From NCBI GenBank assembly GCA_029891345.1, contig CM056998.1:173376332-173440331 (forward strand): DNA of 64,000 nucleotides. The letters run 5' to 3'. Positions 10,317 through 24,316 of the stretch are shown piece after piece. Numbering within the stretch: the stretch's first letter is position 1; each line of letters begins with the position of its first letter. Below the pieces are notes generated by a model. The model did no database searches and was not told where the DNA came from. It was given only the letters and a program-made list of their open reading frames with translations. This DNA is from Dryococelus australis. Its lineage: Eukaryota > Arthropoda > Insecta > Phasmatodea > Phasmatidae. The position numbers were made by a program, and so were the translations under genes.

Positions 10317-13300
10317 GAAGAGGGATTTGGTAGGTCCTGGAAAAGGCTTCAGGCTCCGAAGCTATAACCTTTAACCTCTGTTGTCACTCGCTGCCATATT
10401 GTTTCCGGCCGCTGTCTTGTTTCATGCCACCATTTTGTTTCCTGCCGCTCTCTTGTTTCCTGAACCTTCTTGTTTCTGGCCACCAACTTGGATTCGAGTT
10501 CCTCATACTCTATCATTCCACCTTGCCATTTGCCATATTGACATAATGTAATATCATTCCACAAGGATGTCCAACATCTTTGATTTTATTTTATCATACT
10601 CTATAATTCTACCGTGACATTTGCCATCTAGTATTATATATTATAATGCTCTATCATTCTACCCTGATGTCTGCAATTTTGACATTATGATCTATCATTC
10701 CATCCCTATTTTCTTGTGCTCTCCATTTCACTTAAGTCGTATTCGCTCTATCCTGCCATATTTGTTGGACATAGCAAATTTGTCATGTTGTGTAAAAATT
10801 ACACTAATTTTCTCTTATGTAGGACTTAGAATTTCTTTCGCCTGATGCAGGACTTAACCACTCATGTAGGACTTGTAGTCACCTTCGTTCCAGCACTTAT
10901 ATACATGCCAAGACTCTGAAAATTTTCCACTACCATCTTGTTTTCATCTTCCATCTTGTTTCCGAATTACTCACAATTGGCAGCCATCTTGTCTTCCATG
11001 TGTTTTCCATCTATCATCTTGGATTTCAGTTCATTCATGCTTTGTCATCCAACCTTAATCGCTTTACCTCCACCCAACCATCTTGAATTCAATTTCATTA
11101 TGCTCTGTCATTTCATCAATATTTTGCATTACTTTAATATTACATGTCCGCCATATTGGATTACATTTCAACATCCTCTAACATTCCACTTCAGTATTAC
11201 ATGCTCTGTCATTCCATTTTGTGTCTTCATGCTCTATCATTCCTCCTTGTCTATCTTACATCCCTCCATCACATCTTCATTTACAAATTACTCATTCTAT
11301 CACATGTGCTGATTACTCACTGCATTCGATCCACTCGACTGCGAACTTGGATTCCATTTTCCATAGTCACAATGATTTCAGGTTTGATCATTCAGCCTAA
11401 GTTTAGTCGTGTGGTGAAAACTCATTCCTTCTCATTTGCTGACTACCCAAATTCGCATCTGTTGCATTCTTATTACAATTTTCCTAAGTCAACTTACTTT
11501 AATGCTCTGCCACTTCTTTCAATGTGAGTGACCATCATGAATTTCGTCTACTATAAATGGCTATACTGTATATGTTGGAATTATACCATTTTCATTAAAA
11601 AGCCTTTATTCAACCTTCTGTAGGACTTGTAATTCTATTACACTTGCTAACCTAACCTAACTCAGCCTAACCTAACTTAACCTACTACAAACCAAGAACA
11701 TTAATCGTACTTAACATACAATGGTACAAATGCAGCAATCACACTTATTTCAAACATGATTTCATTATTTTAGCTACTTTTGAAAAATACTTCAAGCCAT
11801 TTGCCTATCACCGACAGGAGAAGTATAGGCAATCAGGCTACAGTCAATCGGCACTTCAGGCTTCATCCCCCTCACACTTTCAAAGGAACTGGGGTTGCAA
11901 GCAGAATTGTAAGTAAAATCCAGTATAGTCCCAGAGTAACTCGGTCACCATAATATCTGCCTATCATGGCCACCTCATGAAACAAATATTTCAACCATCT
12001 AAGAAACTAACTTAACTGATATCAGACCACACAAAATACCAAACAGCCATACCATCTCCTATAGCACAAGAAAATTTTGGCAATACTAATCAACTTAAGC
12101 ACCCATAAAATCAACCATAAGATTTAACACACCAGATTTACCCCTACTGTAACCAAAGCATACTTCAACACATTAGTGCCCACCGACCATAATCAAATCA
12201 CATACAACCCATAGCACATGTTCTACCGACTGTCAACAGACAAAACACAGCCGAAATAATCCAAGACTATGTCAGTCAACCAGTATATACCAGCCTTGCC
12301 GAAAAAATTCTTACTTGCCACCCATACAACCAGCTGTAATAATCAATACCAGAAAAGCATTCCGAAACTACACCACATAATATTCCACAAAAGAAACCCC
12401 GACCTTGACCACAAAATATACCTACTACATATACATTCTAATTTACCCACCAACACCAGAAAAATATTCTCTTCACCTGTAACACCCCAATCGTACCACG
12501 CCCAGGCAGTCCACACTGGTCTTAACAAAAGTATTATACTGCCCATAACTTATGATCTACACACCAATGTCAGAAGAATATACTCACCACCCAAACCACC
12601 TCAATAAAATCTTGTCCATTGAGTCTAGACTGGTCTTTGTACCTAATAACCATACTTTATCATCTACCGATTAACAACAGGACAGTTGTACACATTACCC
12701 ATACCACCTCAGTCATACCTCGCCCATTCAGTCCACACTAGTCTTGACAAAAATACACTACCGACTGACAACAGACAAAATACACTCTCCATCCACTATA
12801 TGTCAAGCATGCCACAACCATTCTGTCCACTCACACCTGCCATTCTCTAAATAATACCTCACCCATATCATCTACCATACCAGCCAACACCAGAAAAATA
12901 TGATGGCAACCATACCATTCTCTACTGCACATATACACCTCTGCCATACCGTCTAACATACAAACTAGCCATACCATCCTCTTTAACTCGAGCATACCTC
13001 AACCATGCGGACGACACCGACCTTAACCATAAAAGTATACCTACTGTCCATACTTTCTTATATACCGAGCAATACCACTAATATATATATATCATCCACA
13101 CTACCTCAAGCATAGCTTGCCCATTCAGTTTATAACCTGGTCTTAAAAAATATGTGTACAACCCAATACAATCTGCCCTACCATCTGGCACTAGGAAAAA
13201 TATGCACAGTGCCCGTGTCACCTCAATTACACCTCGCACATTCGTTACACACTGGCCATATCAAAAATATATACCTCCTACCCATATATTTTACTCTACC

Positions 13301-13945
13301 AACTGAGAATAATATTCTGTACAACATACCCCCAAACACTACTCAAGAACAAAAATGTATCACCTACTCTCCCAACCAACATCACATATACAGACCAGCC
13401 TACCATCTGCCGTAACTCAACCATACAAATCATGCCAACCCTATCGAAAGTATTCGTACTGACTTTACAATTTGCTCTACGAGAAAATATTCTATACATT
13501 AAACCAAACAGGGCACACAAACCCTATACAAAATAGCATACCTTATGTCACACCTTCATTACCGAGAAAAATAAACCAGAAACCAAACCATATGACATAC
13601 CAACGACATATAAAAAGCACTAAAACACATGTCTACCAAAATTAGTGACTGACACCAGACATACTGGAAACCATACCACCCCAACACTTCATTCTCTACA
13701 GCACAATCATACCTCGCCCAATACCATCTGCCCCCCCCCCCCCTTTTACCGACTGACACACCAAAACACTGACTATTTATACCACCTGATTTTTAACTCA
13801 AACATATCTTGGCAGTACACAACAAACTGATTAAAAACATAATATCCATATCATTTTTGAGGTACCTTATTGACTGACACCAGATAAAATATACTATAAA
13901 ACATACCTCCTAACATACAAACCACTATAACTATTATATACAGAG
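10317..13945. repeat. Left arm of the giant inverted repeat
   Basis: The arm has two textures. Until about 11,600 it carries phrases such as CTCTATCATTCCACC and GCCATCTTGTTTCC repeated loosely. Beyond about 11,900 it is made of degenerate CCATACCATCTGCC, CCTCGCCCATTCAGTCC and GACACCAGA phrases. These many internal near-repeats indicate a decayed tandem structure. It carries about 500 bp not matched in the right arm, roughly between 12,740 and 13,500. All short ORFs here appear to be composition effects. Confidence 0.8.
11646..11690. repeat. CCTAA telomere-like tract (left arm)
   Basis: The text reads CTAACCTAACCTAACTCAG followed by more CCTAACCTAA units. On the other strand this is the TTAGG repeat typical of arthropod telomeres. 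It lies inside the inverted repeat, so it is interstitial. Confidence 0.8.
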
Positions 13946-14643
13946 TTATCGAAAGGCGAGTCATGTTTGCAGTCGCAACTTTATGCCATCTGCGAGGATT
14001 ACTCGCTCAGTTAGTCAATCTGGTAAAGCGTGTTAATATGGCAAAATGATTGGTTTGTGTATTTGGTTGGCAGATTTGTGTGTTCTGGCAGTATGACCTG
14101 ATGGTAAGTTGTTTACTGTCTGATGTAATGGTCTGTTCAACTGGACTGTGTGGTGTGATATGGTGTGAGAGTATAGATAGTTAGAATGTTTTAACTGGAA
14201 CATTTGATTTGGTTTTCTGTTGGTATGGCTTGCAGGTAGACATTTCGATATGGCTGGTTCGTCTGTAAGTATATTCTGTATGGAATAATGGTATGATCTA
14301 TCTATATGATGAGTATGACATACTTTATTGTTGTCAAGTGTTTGTTGAGAATATTTTCGTAAGAATGGCTGGTTGGAATGTTCTGACAATATGACCTATG
14401 GGAATTACTGGTCTGGTGGTGTGGCTTGTTGATACGGCATGGTTGATTTGACAGTGTAAGGCCAGTTCTCTTCTAATGACATGGATTTCAGGTGACAACT
14501 TATTTGATAATATGTTCATGTAGTCGGGATAGCATGTGATAGAATATTTTATCGGAATATTTTGCAAGAATAGCTACTTGGTTTGTTTCTTGATGGAGAA
14601 TATATTATGGAAGTGGCTATTGCATGATGGTTGATTTATATAT

Positions 14644-14692
<49 letters not shown>

Positions 14693-17569
14693 GTATGGTT
14701 GGATAATATTGTATTAATTATGGTTGGGGAGAATGTTAGCCAGCATATTTAGTTAAAATAAAATTGATTTTAGCATTAGACCTATGTACAGTAAATGAAA
14801 CATCTTTTCAGCTGTAGAACCTTAATAACTAATTTAAATTTGTTGGTATTTTGGTATGGTACTGAAGTTACAAGAGTATAGAATATTTGTGTACAGGCGA
14901 GAGTACGCATAATATTGCGACTGTCAGTTTTACTCAGAGTGATATTTTGAAAAGGCATTCCAAAACTTGTAGTGCCTGTTCTCTGCTACTGCTACTGCAA
15001 CCACTTCTGCAAACACTACTGCAACTGCCACCACATGATGCACAAGGTGAAGTTTGTTAACTCTAAGAACGTTACATATACAAAGTGTAGCTTTTATGTA
15101 ATGTGTTGCGAAATGAAGCAACTACATATGGCATGAAAACTTCGAGAATGACATTTAAGGGCAAACTTTGCCAATGATTTTTTACATGGAGTGATATTTT
15201 GAAGATATATTCAAAAATTTGGATAAACAAGCTGTCATCTGTCAGGAAATCACACATGTAAGAAGACGTTGTTAGTCTCCTCCTTCGCCTCATACTCCTC
15301 CTCCTCTGTGAGCAAATGTATGGTCGAAGAGTATTTATAATTATATTGTTTGTCTGTCATATTTGGTTTTCTTGTGTAGTGGTTTATCTTGCTAGTGTGG
15401 TGGTTTATCTTGCTGGTGTGGTGGTATGTCTTGCTTGTATGGCATATGATTTTGCATTTTGGATGAAATGAATGATTTTCTTCTTTGGTTGGCTTGTTTT
15501 GGGGGCATGTCTTCCTTGAATGGTCTAGCAACATATAAGTAGCAATGTTTGCAATTTGTGTAATTGGGGTATTTAGTAGGCTCAGCTGGGGTTTAGAAGA
15601 AGTTTATTATTGATGAAATAACTAACAGGTGTCGATTATAATTTTAACATAACTGTATGGTTGTATAATATTCCTGCATTTTGGTTGTTGATATGGTCGT
15701 ATGTTAAACAATGGTAATTGTGAGGTGGTATGATGGTAGGCATGGGGGTTAGTACAGGTGACTGAAGTGTATGACTTAATATTGTATTTACCAATCTTGC
15801 AATATGAATTTTATACATTGCTGATCATAAGTAGGGGGGGGGGGGGTTAAATGGTTGTACTGTATGAGCTTTCTGCATGATCATCATTGGTGGCTTGTTT
15901 GGTGATATGTTTAGTTGGAATGGCTGACTGGTATGATTAAGTGACATTTTAGGAATCGACTCTCAGCATAAGTTCCCATAGTTGGTTGTATTTTGGAATG
16001 GTTGAAATTGCTAGTATTGTGCAGCGACATTTTTGTGATGACTTGTCTGTATGGGTTGTTTGTTTTTTATATTGGTACAACTTGATGGCATGTCCGATCA
16101 GTTTGTTCTGGCTGTACAGCTAGTTTGCTTATACAGTAGGTATAGCTGATATGTTTGTGTTGTATGACCTGATCACATGTGTGGCTGGTTTGGCAGTATG
16201 ACCATAGTGTAGATTCGTTTATGAGAGCACGGTGGTTTAACAGCATGATTAGTTTTTATGAGTAGAATGGATTAATAGAATGTAGGACAGTGCAATAAGG
16301 TTGGAATGCTTTGCTGGTATGAATGGTCAGTATTATTGTAGAGTATGTTTTTTGGTGTCTCTGGATATTATGTCTTTATGGGTGTCACAGGTGGTTTTAT
16401 CGATGGCATGGGTGTTATGGTTATAAAATCTGTTTTGTTGCAGATATGATTTGGCTTGTTTATATGTATAGCTTGTAATGTTAGATGAAATATAAAGGCT
16501 GTCAATATATTTTACTGATATGACTAATCTTTATGTCTGAGGTATGATGGACTATATTGATTATAACATGAAAGTGGCATGTTTGGTTTAGAGCAGATAA
16601 TATGATTGGTTTAGGTTGTTATTGTTTTTCTGGAATTAGTGTATATGCTTGACTTTGTGTAGATATGGTTAGGGCTCTATGTTTTGTTGATATGTTTTGA
16701 TGTTTATGCCTTGCCAATACATTCAAGCGATATGTGGTATGCTGTAAGTTGTACAGTTTCCAATATGGACTGTGTTTTGGAACTGATGTAAGCTAGTGTT
16801 ATGGCGGAGGGTGTGATCGGTATGGTACTCAGTACTGCTGGATAATCGATATGAATAATTGGTATGCCCAAGGTATGGCATCTGGCAGGTTTTGTTGGTG
16901 TGGTTATTAGTATGGATGGCCTGTTTCGTTGATTGTTATAGTTGTTTGGTGTGCGGGAGGTGTACTACTTGTTAGGTTTCGTAGGTGCAGTTATTTGTAT
17001 GTTATGTCTGGTCTGTAGCATTGTAGGGCTTCCAATATGGTCTGTGTAGTGGCTGAAGTATGCTGGGCTATGGTTGGTATATTATTCAGTATTTCTAGCT
17101 CGAGTGTTTTTTGATTATGTTTGTTTAGGTTTGCAGGATTTATGGCTGTCAGCAAGACTAATGACAGGATGGTTATTATAATAATCTGGTTTGTTGGTTA
17201 TTATTGGATTGGTAGTGTCTTGAAGATCCTGGCTGGTATCTGCTGCCTGTGGTATACTATTGTAGAAATGTTATAGTTATGTATTTTAGTTTATTTAAGA
17301 TTGTGAGGGCTGTAATGTTGAAATATATATGTGTTGAAAGGGTAGATGGAATGCTGGTCGGCATATGTGTTGTCTGTTGTTAGAGCAGATGGCATGGCTG
17401 TTGTAGGTCTGAGTAGTAGTCAAATGGTATGGTGGCTTGAATATCCTTCTGGTGTGGGTTGGCTTGGTGGGCAATATGAAGCAGCAGGAATGTTTTTCTT
17501 TGTTGCGACTTCATATTTTCTTGAAAATATTGTATGTTTGGTCGATATATTGGCAGTACCAATAAGTAG
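13946..17569. repeat. Loop of the giant inverted repeat
   Basis: This is G/T-rich on the plus strand with phrases like the right arm (TGGTATGG, GTTTGTTGG), so it looks like right-arm sequence whose left partner was lost. The symmetry breaks near 13,945, where the text changes to GAAAGGCGAGTCATG. It contains a (TA)n microsatellite at 14,636-14,688, a G-run at 15,832-15,846 and a short GCAACTGCC-like trinucleotide stretch near 15,000. No genes recognised. Confidence 0.7.
14636..14688. repeat. (TA)n microsatellite
   Basis: An almost pure TA run, interrupted once. Confidence 0.95.
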
Positions 17570-19397
17570 GCCTATATTTGTTAGTTGCCATTTGCTAATT
17601 CAGTATATATAAGATATAGTGGTCGATATAACTGATGATATGTTAGAAGTTATGTTTTACAGTATATTTGGTCTGGTGTCAGTCGATAAGGTATCTCAAA
17701 AGTTGTATGGATAGTTTGTGTGTATCTGTGTGTTATGTACTGCCAAGATATGCTTGATTATAAATCAGTTGTTACAACTAGTCAGTGAATTTTGGTGTGT
17801 CGTTCGGTAGAGGGGCAGATGGTATGGGCGAGATATGATTGTGTTGCAGAGAATGAAGTGTAGGATAGTATGGTTTCCAGCATGTCTGGTGTCAGTAACT
17901 AATTTTGGTAGACATGTGTTTTGGTGCTTTTTATATGTGGTTGGAATGCCATATGTTTTGGTTTCTGGTGTGTATTTCTCGGTAATGAAGGTGTGAAAAA
18001 TTGCATACATATTTTTTAGCAGGGTCGTTGTTAACCAAATTGTTGAGGTATGCTCGATTTAAAGTGGATGGTATTACTAGTTGGTATGTTAGGCGTTATG
18101 GCTTGAGTTTGCATGAGTAGCATAAAATTGCATGGTCACCATAATATTTTTCTGGGAGCGGTATGATTTTGAGAATAGCATGTGTGAGTGAACAGAATTG
18201 TTGAAGTATGCTTGGGATATAGTGGGTGGAGAGTATATTTGGTCGGGTGTTGGTTGGTAGAGCAGGTGATATTGGGCTAGTATATATATTTTTGTTAAAA
18301 CCAGTGTGGACTGAATGGGCGAGGTATGATTGAGGTGATATGGGTAATGTATACAATTTTATGATATCAGTTGGTAGATCAGAAGGCATGTTTATTAGGT
18401 ATAAAGACCAGCGTAGACTCAATGGACAAGGTTTGATTGAGGTAGTCTGGGTGGCGAGTACGTTTTTCTAGCATTGGTGGTTGGATCAGAAGTTATGGGT
18501 AGTATGAATATTTCTGAAAGACCAGTGTGAATTGACTAGGTGAGTTATGATTGAGGTAGTGTATGTGAAGTGTGTGTTTTTGTGGTGTTGGTGTGTATAT
18601 AATAAAGTATAGGTAGTTGAAGTATATTTTTTGGTCAAAGTCGGGATTTCTTTTGTGGAATATTATGTGGTATGTTTCGGGTGTGCTTTTCTGGTACTTA
18701 ATGGTAGAGAAGGTTGTACGGGTGATAAGCATTTGTTTTGCAAGTCTGGTATGTAGTGGTTGGCTGAGATATTTTGGGATTATGTCAGCTGGTGTGTGTA
18801 GTGATGAGTATATGTTGTCTGGTGTCAGTCGTTAGAATACATGCTATGGGCTGTATGTTAATTTGGCAAGGGTGATGGGTACTAACATGCTGAAGTATAC
18901 TTAGGTTATTGTGGGTGTTATGTCTGGTGTGTGAAGGTTGGTTTTATGGGTGGTTTAGTTAATTAGTATAGTTGAAATTTTCTTGTGTTATAGGAGATTG
19001 CATGAATTTTTGGTATTTTGGGTGGTCTGATATCAGTAAAGTTAGTTTGATGAATGGTAGAAATACTTGTTCCATCAGCTTGCCTGGATTGTATGGTTGC
19101 TTGGCAGATATTATTGCGACCGACTTACTGTTGGCCTATATTTAATTTTATTTATAGATCTGCTTGCATCACCAGTTCATTTGTAAGTGTGAGTAGGGTG
19201 GATCGTGAAGTGCTGATTGACTGTATTCTGATAGCCTATACTTCTGCTGTTGGTGACTAGCAAAGGGCTTGACACATTTTTCAAAAGTGGCTAAAGTAAT
19301 GTTAGGAATGTGTGAAATACGTGTGATCACGGCATCTGGACTGAGGTAAGTTAGGATTGATTAATTTTCTTGTGTGTGTTTGATTATATTAGGATAC

Positions 19398-19432
19398 GCT
19401 GAGTTAGGTTAGGTTAGGGTGGCTAGTATAAC
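19398..19432. repeat. TTAGG telomere-like tract (right arm)
   Basis: GAGTTAGGTTAGGTTAGGG is the inverse partner of the CCTAA tract at 11,646. It shows that the tract was already present when the arms were duplicated. Confidence 0.8.
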
Positions 19433-19631
19433 AGAATTAAAAGTCCAGCACAAGATTGAACAAATGTTTTAAAATTAAATTTTTTACTTACAAATCCAAC
19501 AAATTTAGACACTTGTAATAGGCGAAATTCAAGATGGTCACTCAGGTTTAAATAAGTGGCAGAGCATGAAAGAAAGTTGATTGAGAAAAATTGTAATCAA
19601 CACGCAACATTTGCGAATATGAGTAATCAGC

Positions 19632-19712
19632 AGATAAAAAGGAATGAGAAATCAGCAGATAAAAAGGAATGAGAAATCAGCAGATAAAAAGGAATGAGAA
19701 ATCAGCAGGCGA
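19632..19712. repeat. 25-bp minisatellite, about three units
   Basis: The unit AATCAGCAGATAAAAAGGAA recurs at 25-bp spacing (19,626-19,700). Units are nearly identical, so it is younger than the surrounding arm. Confidence 0.9.
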
Positions 19713-20941
19713 CTAAGTCGAGGTGGAATGATAGAGAATAGAATAAATGTGGCTGTGGAAAATGGAATCTAAGATAGCAGTCGAGCAGATCGAATGAATG
19801 TTAGTAACCAAAACATGCGATAGAATGAGTAATTTATAAACTATGATGGCGATGGAGGGAGGCAAGAGAGGAAACAGACAATGAAGACAAGAAAGAATGA
19901 TAGAGTATTAATAAACAGGACAGCAAGACAGAACATGAAGTACTGAGATTGAATAGCAGAGCATTAACTTGCAAGAAAAAAATGGTTGGTCGAGCAGATC
20001 GAACGATGGTAATAAAGTAGAAGTGAGTAATTGGTAAACAAGAGGGTAGCTAAGCGAGTCGAGTATATGCGATGCAATGAGTAATTGATAAAGATGGCGA
20101 AGGATAGAGGCGACAGTGACAAGAAGTAATTATATGGTATGAAGAAACAAGATGGAATGGCAGAGCATGTATTACTAAAGTAAAATATAAGAGCATGACA
20201 GAATAAAAGACAAGATTGCAGGCATGGAATAATAAAGTTTAAAAATATGGATAGAATGTTGAAACATTATAAAATGGAATCCAAGATGACTGGGTGGAGT
20301 GAACACGACTATGGTAGGATGATAGAGTATGAATAAAATGAAATACAAGATGACAGATGAAAAATAGGGTAGACAATATGGCTACCAAATGTGAGCAATT
20401 GACAAATAATATGGTGGACAGAAACATGATGGTGGTGGAAAAAAATTCAGATTTCCAGTACACACACACACACATATACATATATATGTATATATAAGTG
20501 CTGGAACTAAGTCTTGCAAGTCCTGCACGGAAATTAACATGAGAAATCTTATATTTCCAAACAAATATGGCAGGATGGAGTGAACGCTACTAAGTGGAAT
20601 GCAAGAGCATGAAAGATAAGGATGGACTGATAGAGAATAATAATATAAAATAAATTATGGCAAATGTGAAGGTGGAATGACAGAATATGATAAAATAAAA
20701 TACAAAATAGTGGAGATCATTGTGGAATGATAGTGCATGGTGTCAAAATGACAAATGATTAGGTGGAATGATAGAGGATGAAAAATTGAATCCAATATGG
20801 CGGTCGGAAACAAGATGGTGGCAGGAAACAAAATTAAACCTGGAAAGGAGATAGTGGCAAGTGGCATCAGAGGTCAAATTTCACAGGTCTGGAGCTCGGG
20901 AACCTGGAACCTGTCCCAGAACCTACCAAATCCCTCTACTT

Positions 20942-21330
20942 ACGTGAATAATAAAAGGAAAAATATTTTTACACAGTTATTTTATATTTGTTTTATAATT
21001 ATTGCAATTATTTTAAAATAGAAAATAGAGACACTCGCGCTCATCTAGTGGTGAAAAATTTTAGTTGTCAAACTAAAAGCATTGAGCTTCAAACTGTGTA
21101 GAATAAACCTTACATATAGTAAAGTCTCTGCGGTTGAACGACCAATCTCCAGAAAGGCGGTCACATAGATTAATAACGTTGTAAAGTTACCAGTAGCCAA
21201 TGCAATCTCGATCTACGCTCCAACAAGTATAAACAGCAAGTCTAGCATGTTACAAAATAATAATACGAAATTTGCACGCCTCTACTTATAACTAGAGACT
21301 CTAATATTTCGCTTTATAAAACAACATAAG
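20942..21330. other. Unassigned sequence
   Basis: A GCACGCCTCTACTTATAACT segment near 21,262 hints at a MITE end. Otherwise nothing recognised. Confidence 0.35.
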
Positions 21331-21529
21331 ACTAGATTTCATACAACTCTAGTTACTCGATCAGATATAATTTGTTCATTGACTGCTGCCACAGTGCAGA
21401 GTTCATTATCCTGTACGGCTCACCCACACGGAGTTAAGGCGAGTGTTGAATGTCTTCTGTTGGTTCAGACTTCTCCATGGCGGGTCTGACTAGTGGATGT
21501 CAAATGGCGTATGTGACGCTAACCATTAC

Positions 21530-21860
21530 GCGTGTTACACACCATATAAACCATTTATTAATAGTGTTAGTGATTTTTCTTGAAAAAATATGAGTAAACA
21601 GTAGGCTTTAATACTATAAGCACTAAGTAGCAGTTTGTCTATTGCCATTGGTTGCTGTGTGCTTTAGGAGGCGTTTTCGTATTTGACCGAGCCAATCAGA
21701 ATTCGACAACATCCGCATGACTCCTGCGTGATTCGTGTGCAGACAGTTAACACATGTCAAAAAGTAATTCAGCCAATCAAGACAGGTAAACGACCCAAAA
21801 GTGTCTTAAAATACAACTTGTCTTGAAATCTTTTCACGAAATTTCCCTACCCCTAAATAT
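21530..21860 (+). repeat. Interspersed repeat, copy 1 (inverse at 26.3-26.6 kb)
   Basis: CAATCAAGACAGGTAAACGAC, CAGACAGTTAACACATGTCA and GAGGCGTTTTCGTATTTGAC all recur in reverse complement at 26,330-26,520, and the match continues outward to about 21,540 and 26,620. It is non-coding. The ends were not resolved. Confidence 0.75.
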
Positions 21861-22330
21861 AACCTCAAATGATGAGGTCTCTATCTATAACTTTTAAATT
21901 AGTGTGATATGCCTGATACTGAAGTTGTGTACTTATTTTTATTCAGATATCATTAAGGGATTAACTACAATGGCAACTATAAAACAAAATATTAACATAT
22001 TTGTACTTGACTGAGTTCCTCTTTCAGCTATTGTAACGACGGAAATTATATGAAAATGTGATGACAATTATAATGAATTGACGGCCACATTACAGATATA
22101 TAGATGCACAAACACCTTCAAACATGCGTGTAAATATTTTTTTTTTTTTTTCTGAAAGTGTGTATTTGCAACACATTAAGTCAGTGTGCCTATAATTTGT
22201 TAATAATGCATCACGTGCGTGTGCATAATTCTACAAAAACCGTTGTTTGCAAATTTGTTACAGTTTCAGGGTGAAAACTCAAATTAGGGAGCGAGGGGTT
22301 CTGCGGTCAAATCCCGAGCAAGGCAGGGTA

Positions 22331-22736
22331 TAGGCTGTTCACGGCAAACTGAGCACTTTTGAAAACCCTGCTTAAGATCTACTTGTACACGCGTTGTGTG
22401 TTCCTCCGCTTTATGTAAAATTGACATTGCCATGGACCTCATCACTTCATTCATGCGCCTGTCAAGTGAATCTGTGAGATTATTAGAAAAGTAAATATTG
22501 TATAAATTTGCTCGTTTTTACACTTCGATGCATAAAAAAAAACAGAAAGTGAGAGAAATAACATCAAATGGTCGCTTAACACTTTTTATTCGACTTTAAT
22601 ATATTGAACTACTTTGCATACTTTGTTAACAGCATTACTGGGCACATATCACTCATTACGACTGTTAAAATAATATGCAGGTAGGGGCAGTGACTTTTTT
22701 CTAAGTCAAAAGTGCCAACTTTATCGTGAACAGTCT
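22331..22736 (+). mobile_element. TA-flanked MITE, family B
   Basis: It starts TAGGCTGTTCACGGC and ends with the inverse, ATCGTGAACAGTC. The interior (ATGGACCTCATCACTTCATT, GGTAGGGGCAGTGAC) is shared with at least seven copies at 49.8-58 kb. Other copies have symmetrical TATA-type flanks, consistent with TA target duplication as in Tc1/mariner-like elements. No coding capacity. Confidence 0.85.
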
Positions 22737-24312
22737 TCAACATAAAATACAGCTGTTATGAAGAATAATACATTTTTAACTTCGTGTAATTGAAACATGA
22801 AGACCTTAATTGCCGTGAAATATAATTTAACAAATGAACAGCAATTTAACAAGGAAATTTCTTCTCAGAAAATGAGGGCTCTGTCACAGAGTAGATAAGA
22901 CACTGTGATGAAATAGAGTGGCGGTTTGTGTCATGTGACCGTACACCTTCTCTGATTGGCTACGCGAGTCTCTGGGAGAAGGCCTTGTGTCCCATTGGCT
23001 ACTGCGTGCTGCAATATTAATATTTTCAGTACTGTCTGGGCTTTAGGCTTTGGGCAAATAGGTTAGCATGCGCTGATGAACGAAAAGCGTCCAGACATCT
23101 CGCGGTCAAGGGACTCCATTTTGGCTGGCGTGTGTTGCCAGTCCGCGGAGCAAGCAACTGTTTTTTACATCTGTGTACTTGAGTACTCCGTATATATGCA
23201 TACAAATGGTGCAAAAATCGTCAAAAGGAATTTTTAGAAAGGTTTAAATATTCCGTACACTAATTGTATACCGTAAGGCAATCTGTGAACTTTCGGGAGA
23301 GCAGGAACATTTCGATAGAAATGAAGGAAATATAGACATCTATATACCTTCTTTGAGAGACGGATTAGCGCATCTATGCTGCGCTGCGGCAGTGCAGTGG
23401 AGTCAAGAGAAACTCTCAAAAGTACCACTTGAAACGTTACGGCGGAATGTTGGAAGGAAGATGACTTTGAATTACAAAGTGAACAGCGTTCGAAATTAAT
23501 CCTGCTTTGATCTACAGTTCCAATTTTTACAACATAGTATCTAAAAATATTTCCAACACGACTAAATAGATGACGAAATTCCCTGTGGGAAACCGGCAGA
23601 TATTTCTAAAATTCTAAAGTTCTTGTACCGATACCGCAGTACTCTCTTGACTTTCGTTTGCAAAAAAAAAAGAAAAAAGAAAAAAGAAAAAAGAAATGCT
23701 CTGACTGCTTGTAAATTATTTATTCGTGATATAAAACAGTTATTTTCTTGAAGGTGTTATGTATATTACCAAAGAATATTTTTAAAGAAATATATAAAAC
23801 ATATCTAAAATTTCTAAGTTTCCAATATTGATGGTCAAACTCAAGCCATTGCGAGAAACCCCTATATTACTGGAAGCTAAGAATGATATTTTTTCACATT
23901 TATTTATTTTTGCAAGACTCTATGACCTTGATAAAACTGAACTAGGTGATAAAAATAAAATGACTTACGCAAATTATATCAGTGGAAATAAATACATTGG
24001 TTATGCGAGTTTTAATGAATGACAGATTTATCTTGGCATGTTATTGGAAGCAATAACTAGACTGCACATAGGTATTATTAAGTGTTGCAATCACGTAATT
24101 CTTCGGTGTGCCCTGTACTTTTGTTTAGCCTTTTTTTCTTGCAACTCTTGAACAAGGTGCTGAGTGCTCCATGATATTGGCATTAACCATTCACGTCAAA
24201 GAGGCGTACGAAAATTCTACTCAGCATTAATGTTTCGCTGTGGGACAGTACTGGCTATAAGTATAATTAATGTGCAACGTGACTACAATCGTGAACACGA
24301 TGGCTGAACCAG
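22737..24312. other. Unassigned sequence
   Basis: There is an (AAAAAAG)n run at 23,660-23,695 and a 64-codon plus frame at 23,828-24,022 with no recognised motif. No repeat match was found in the window. Confidence 0.4.
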
Positions 24313-24316
24313 TTAA

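Larger units (their letters stand above)
10317..20941. mobile_element. Giant foldback element (10.6-kb inverted repeat)
   Basis: The left end (AGAGGGATTTGGTAGGTCCT, from 10,319) is the inverse of the right end (CCAAATCCCTCT, to 20,938). Collinear inverted matches recur inward, for example the text at 12,393 with that near 18,650, and 13,561 with that near 17,985. Outer flanks share ACGTGA (10,311-10,316 and 20,942-20,947), a possible 6-bp target duplication. The arms are strand-asymmetric: C/A-rich on the left and G/T-rich on the right. No transposase-like frame was seen. It could be a foldback transposon or an inverted satellite duplication. Confidence 0.85.
17570..20941. repeat. Right arm of the giant inverted repeat
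   Basis: This is the reverse complement of the left arm. Clear anchors are GTGTATTTCTCGGTAATG (about 17,970), GGTCAAAGTCGGGATTTC (about 18,640) and CGGAAACAAGATGGTGGC (about 20,805). Arms differ by many small changes and indels, so they are not recent. Confidence 0.8.
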
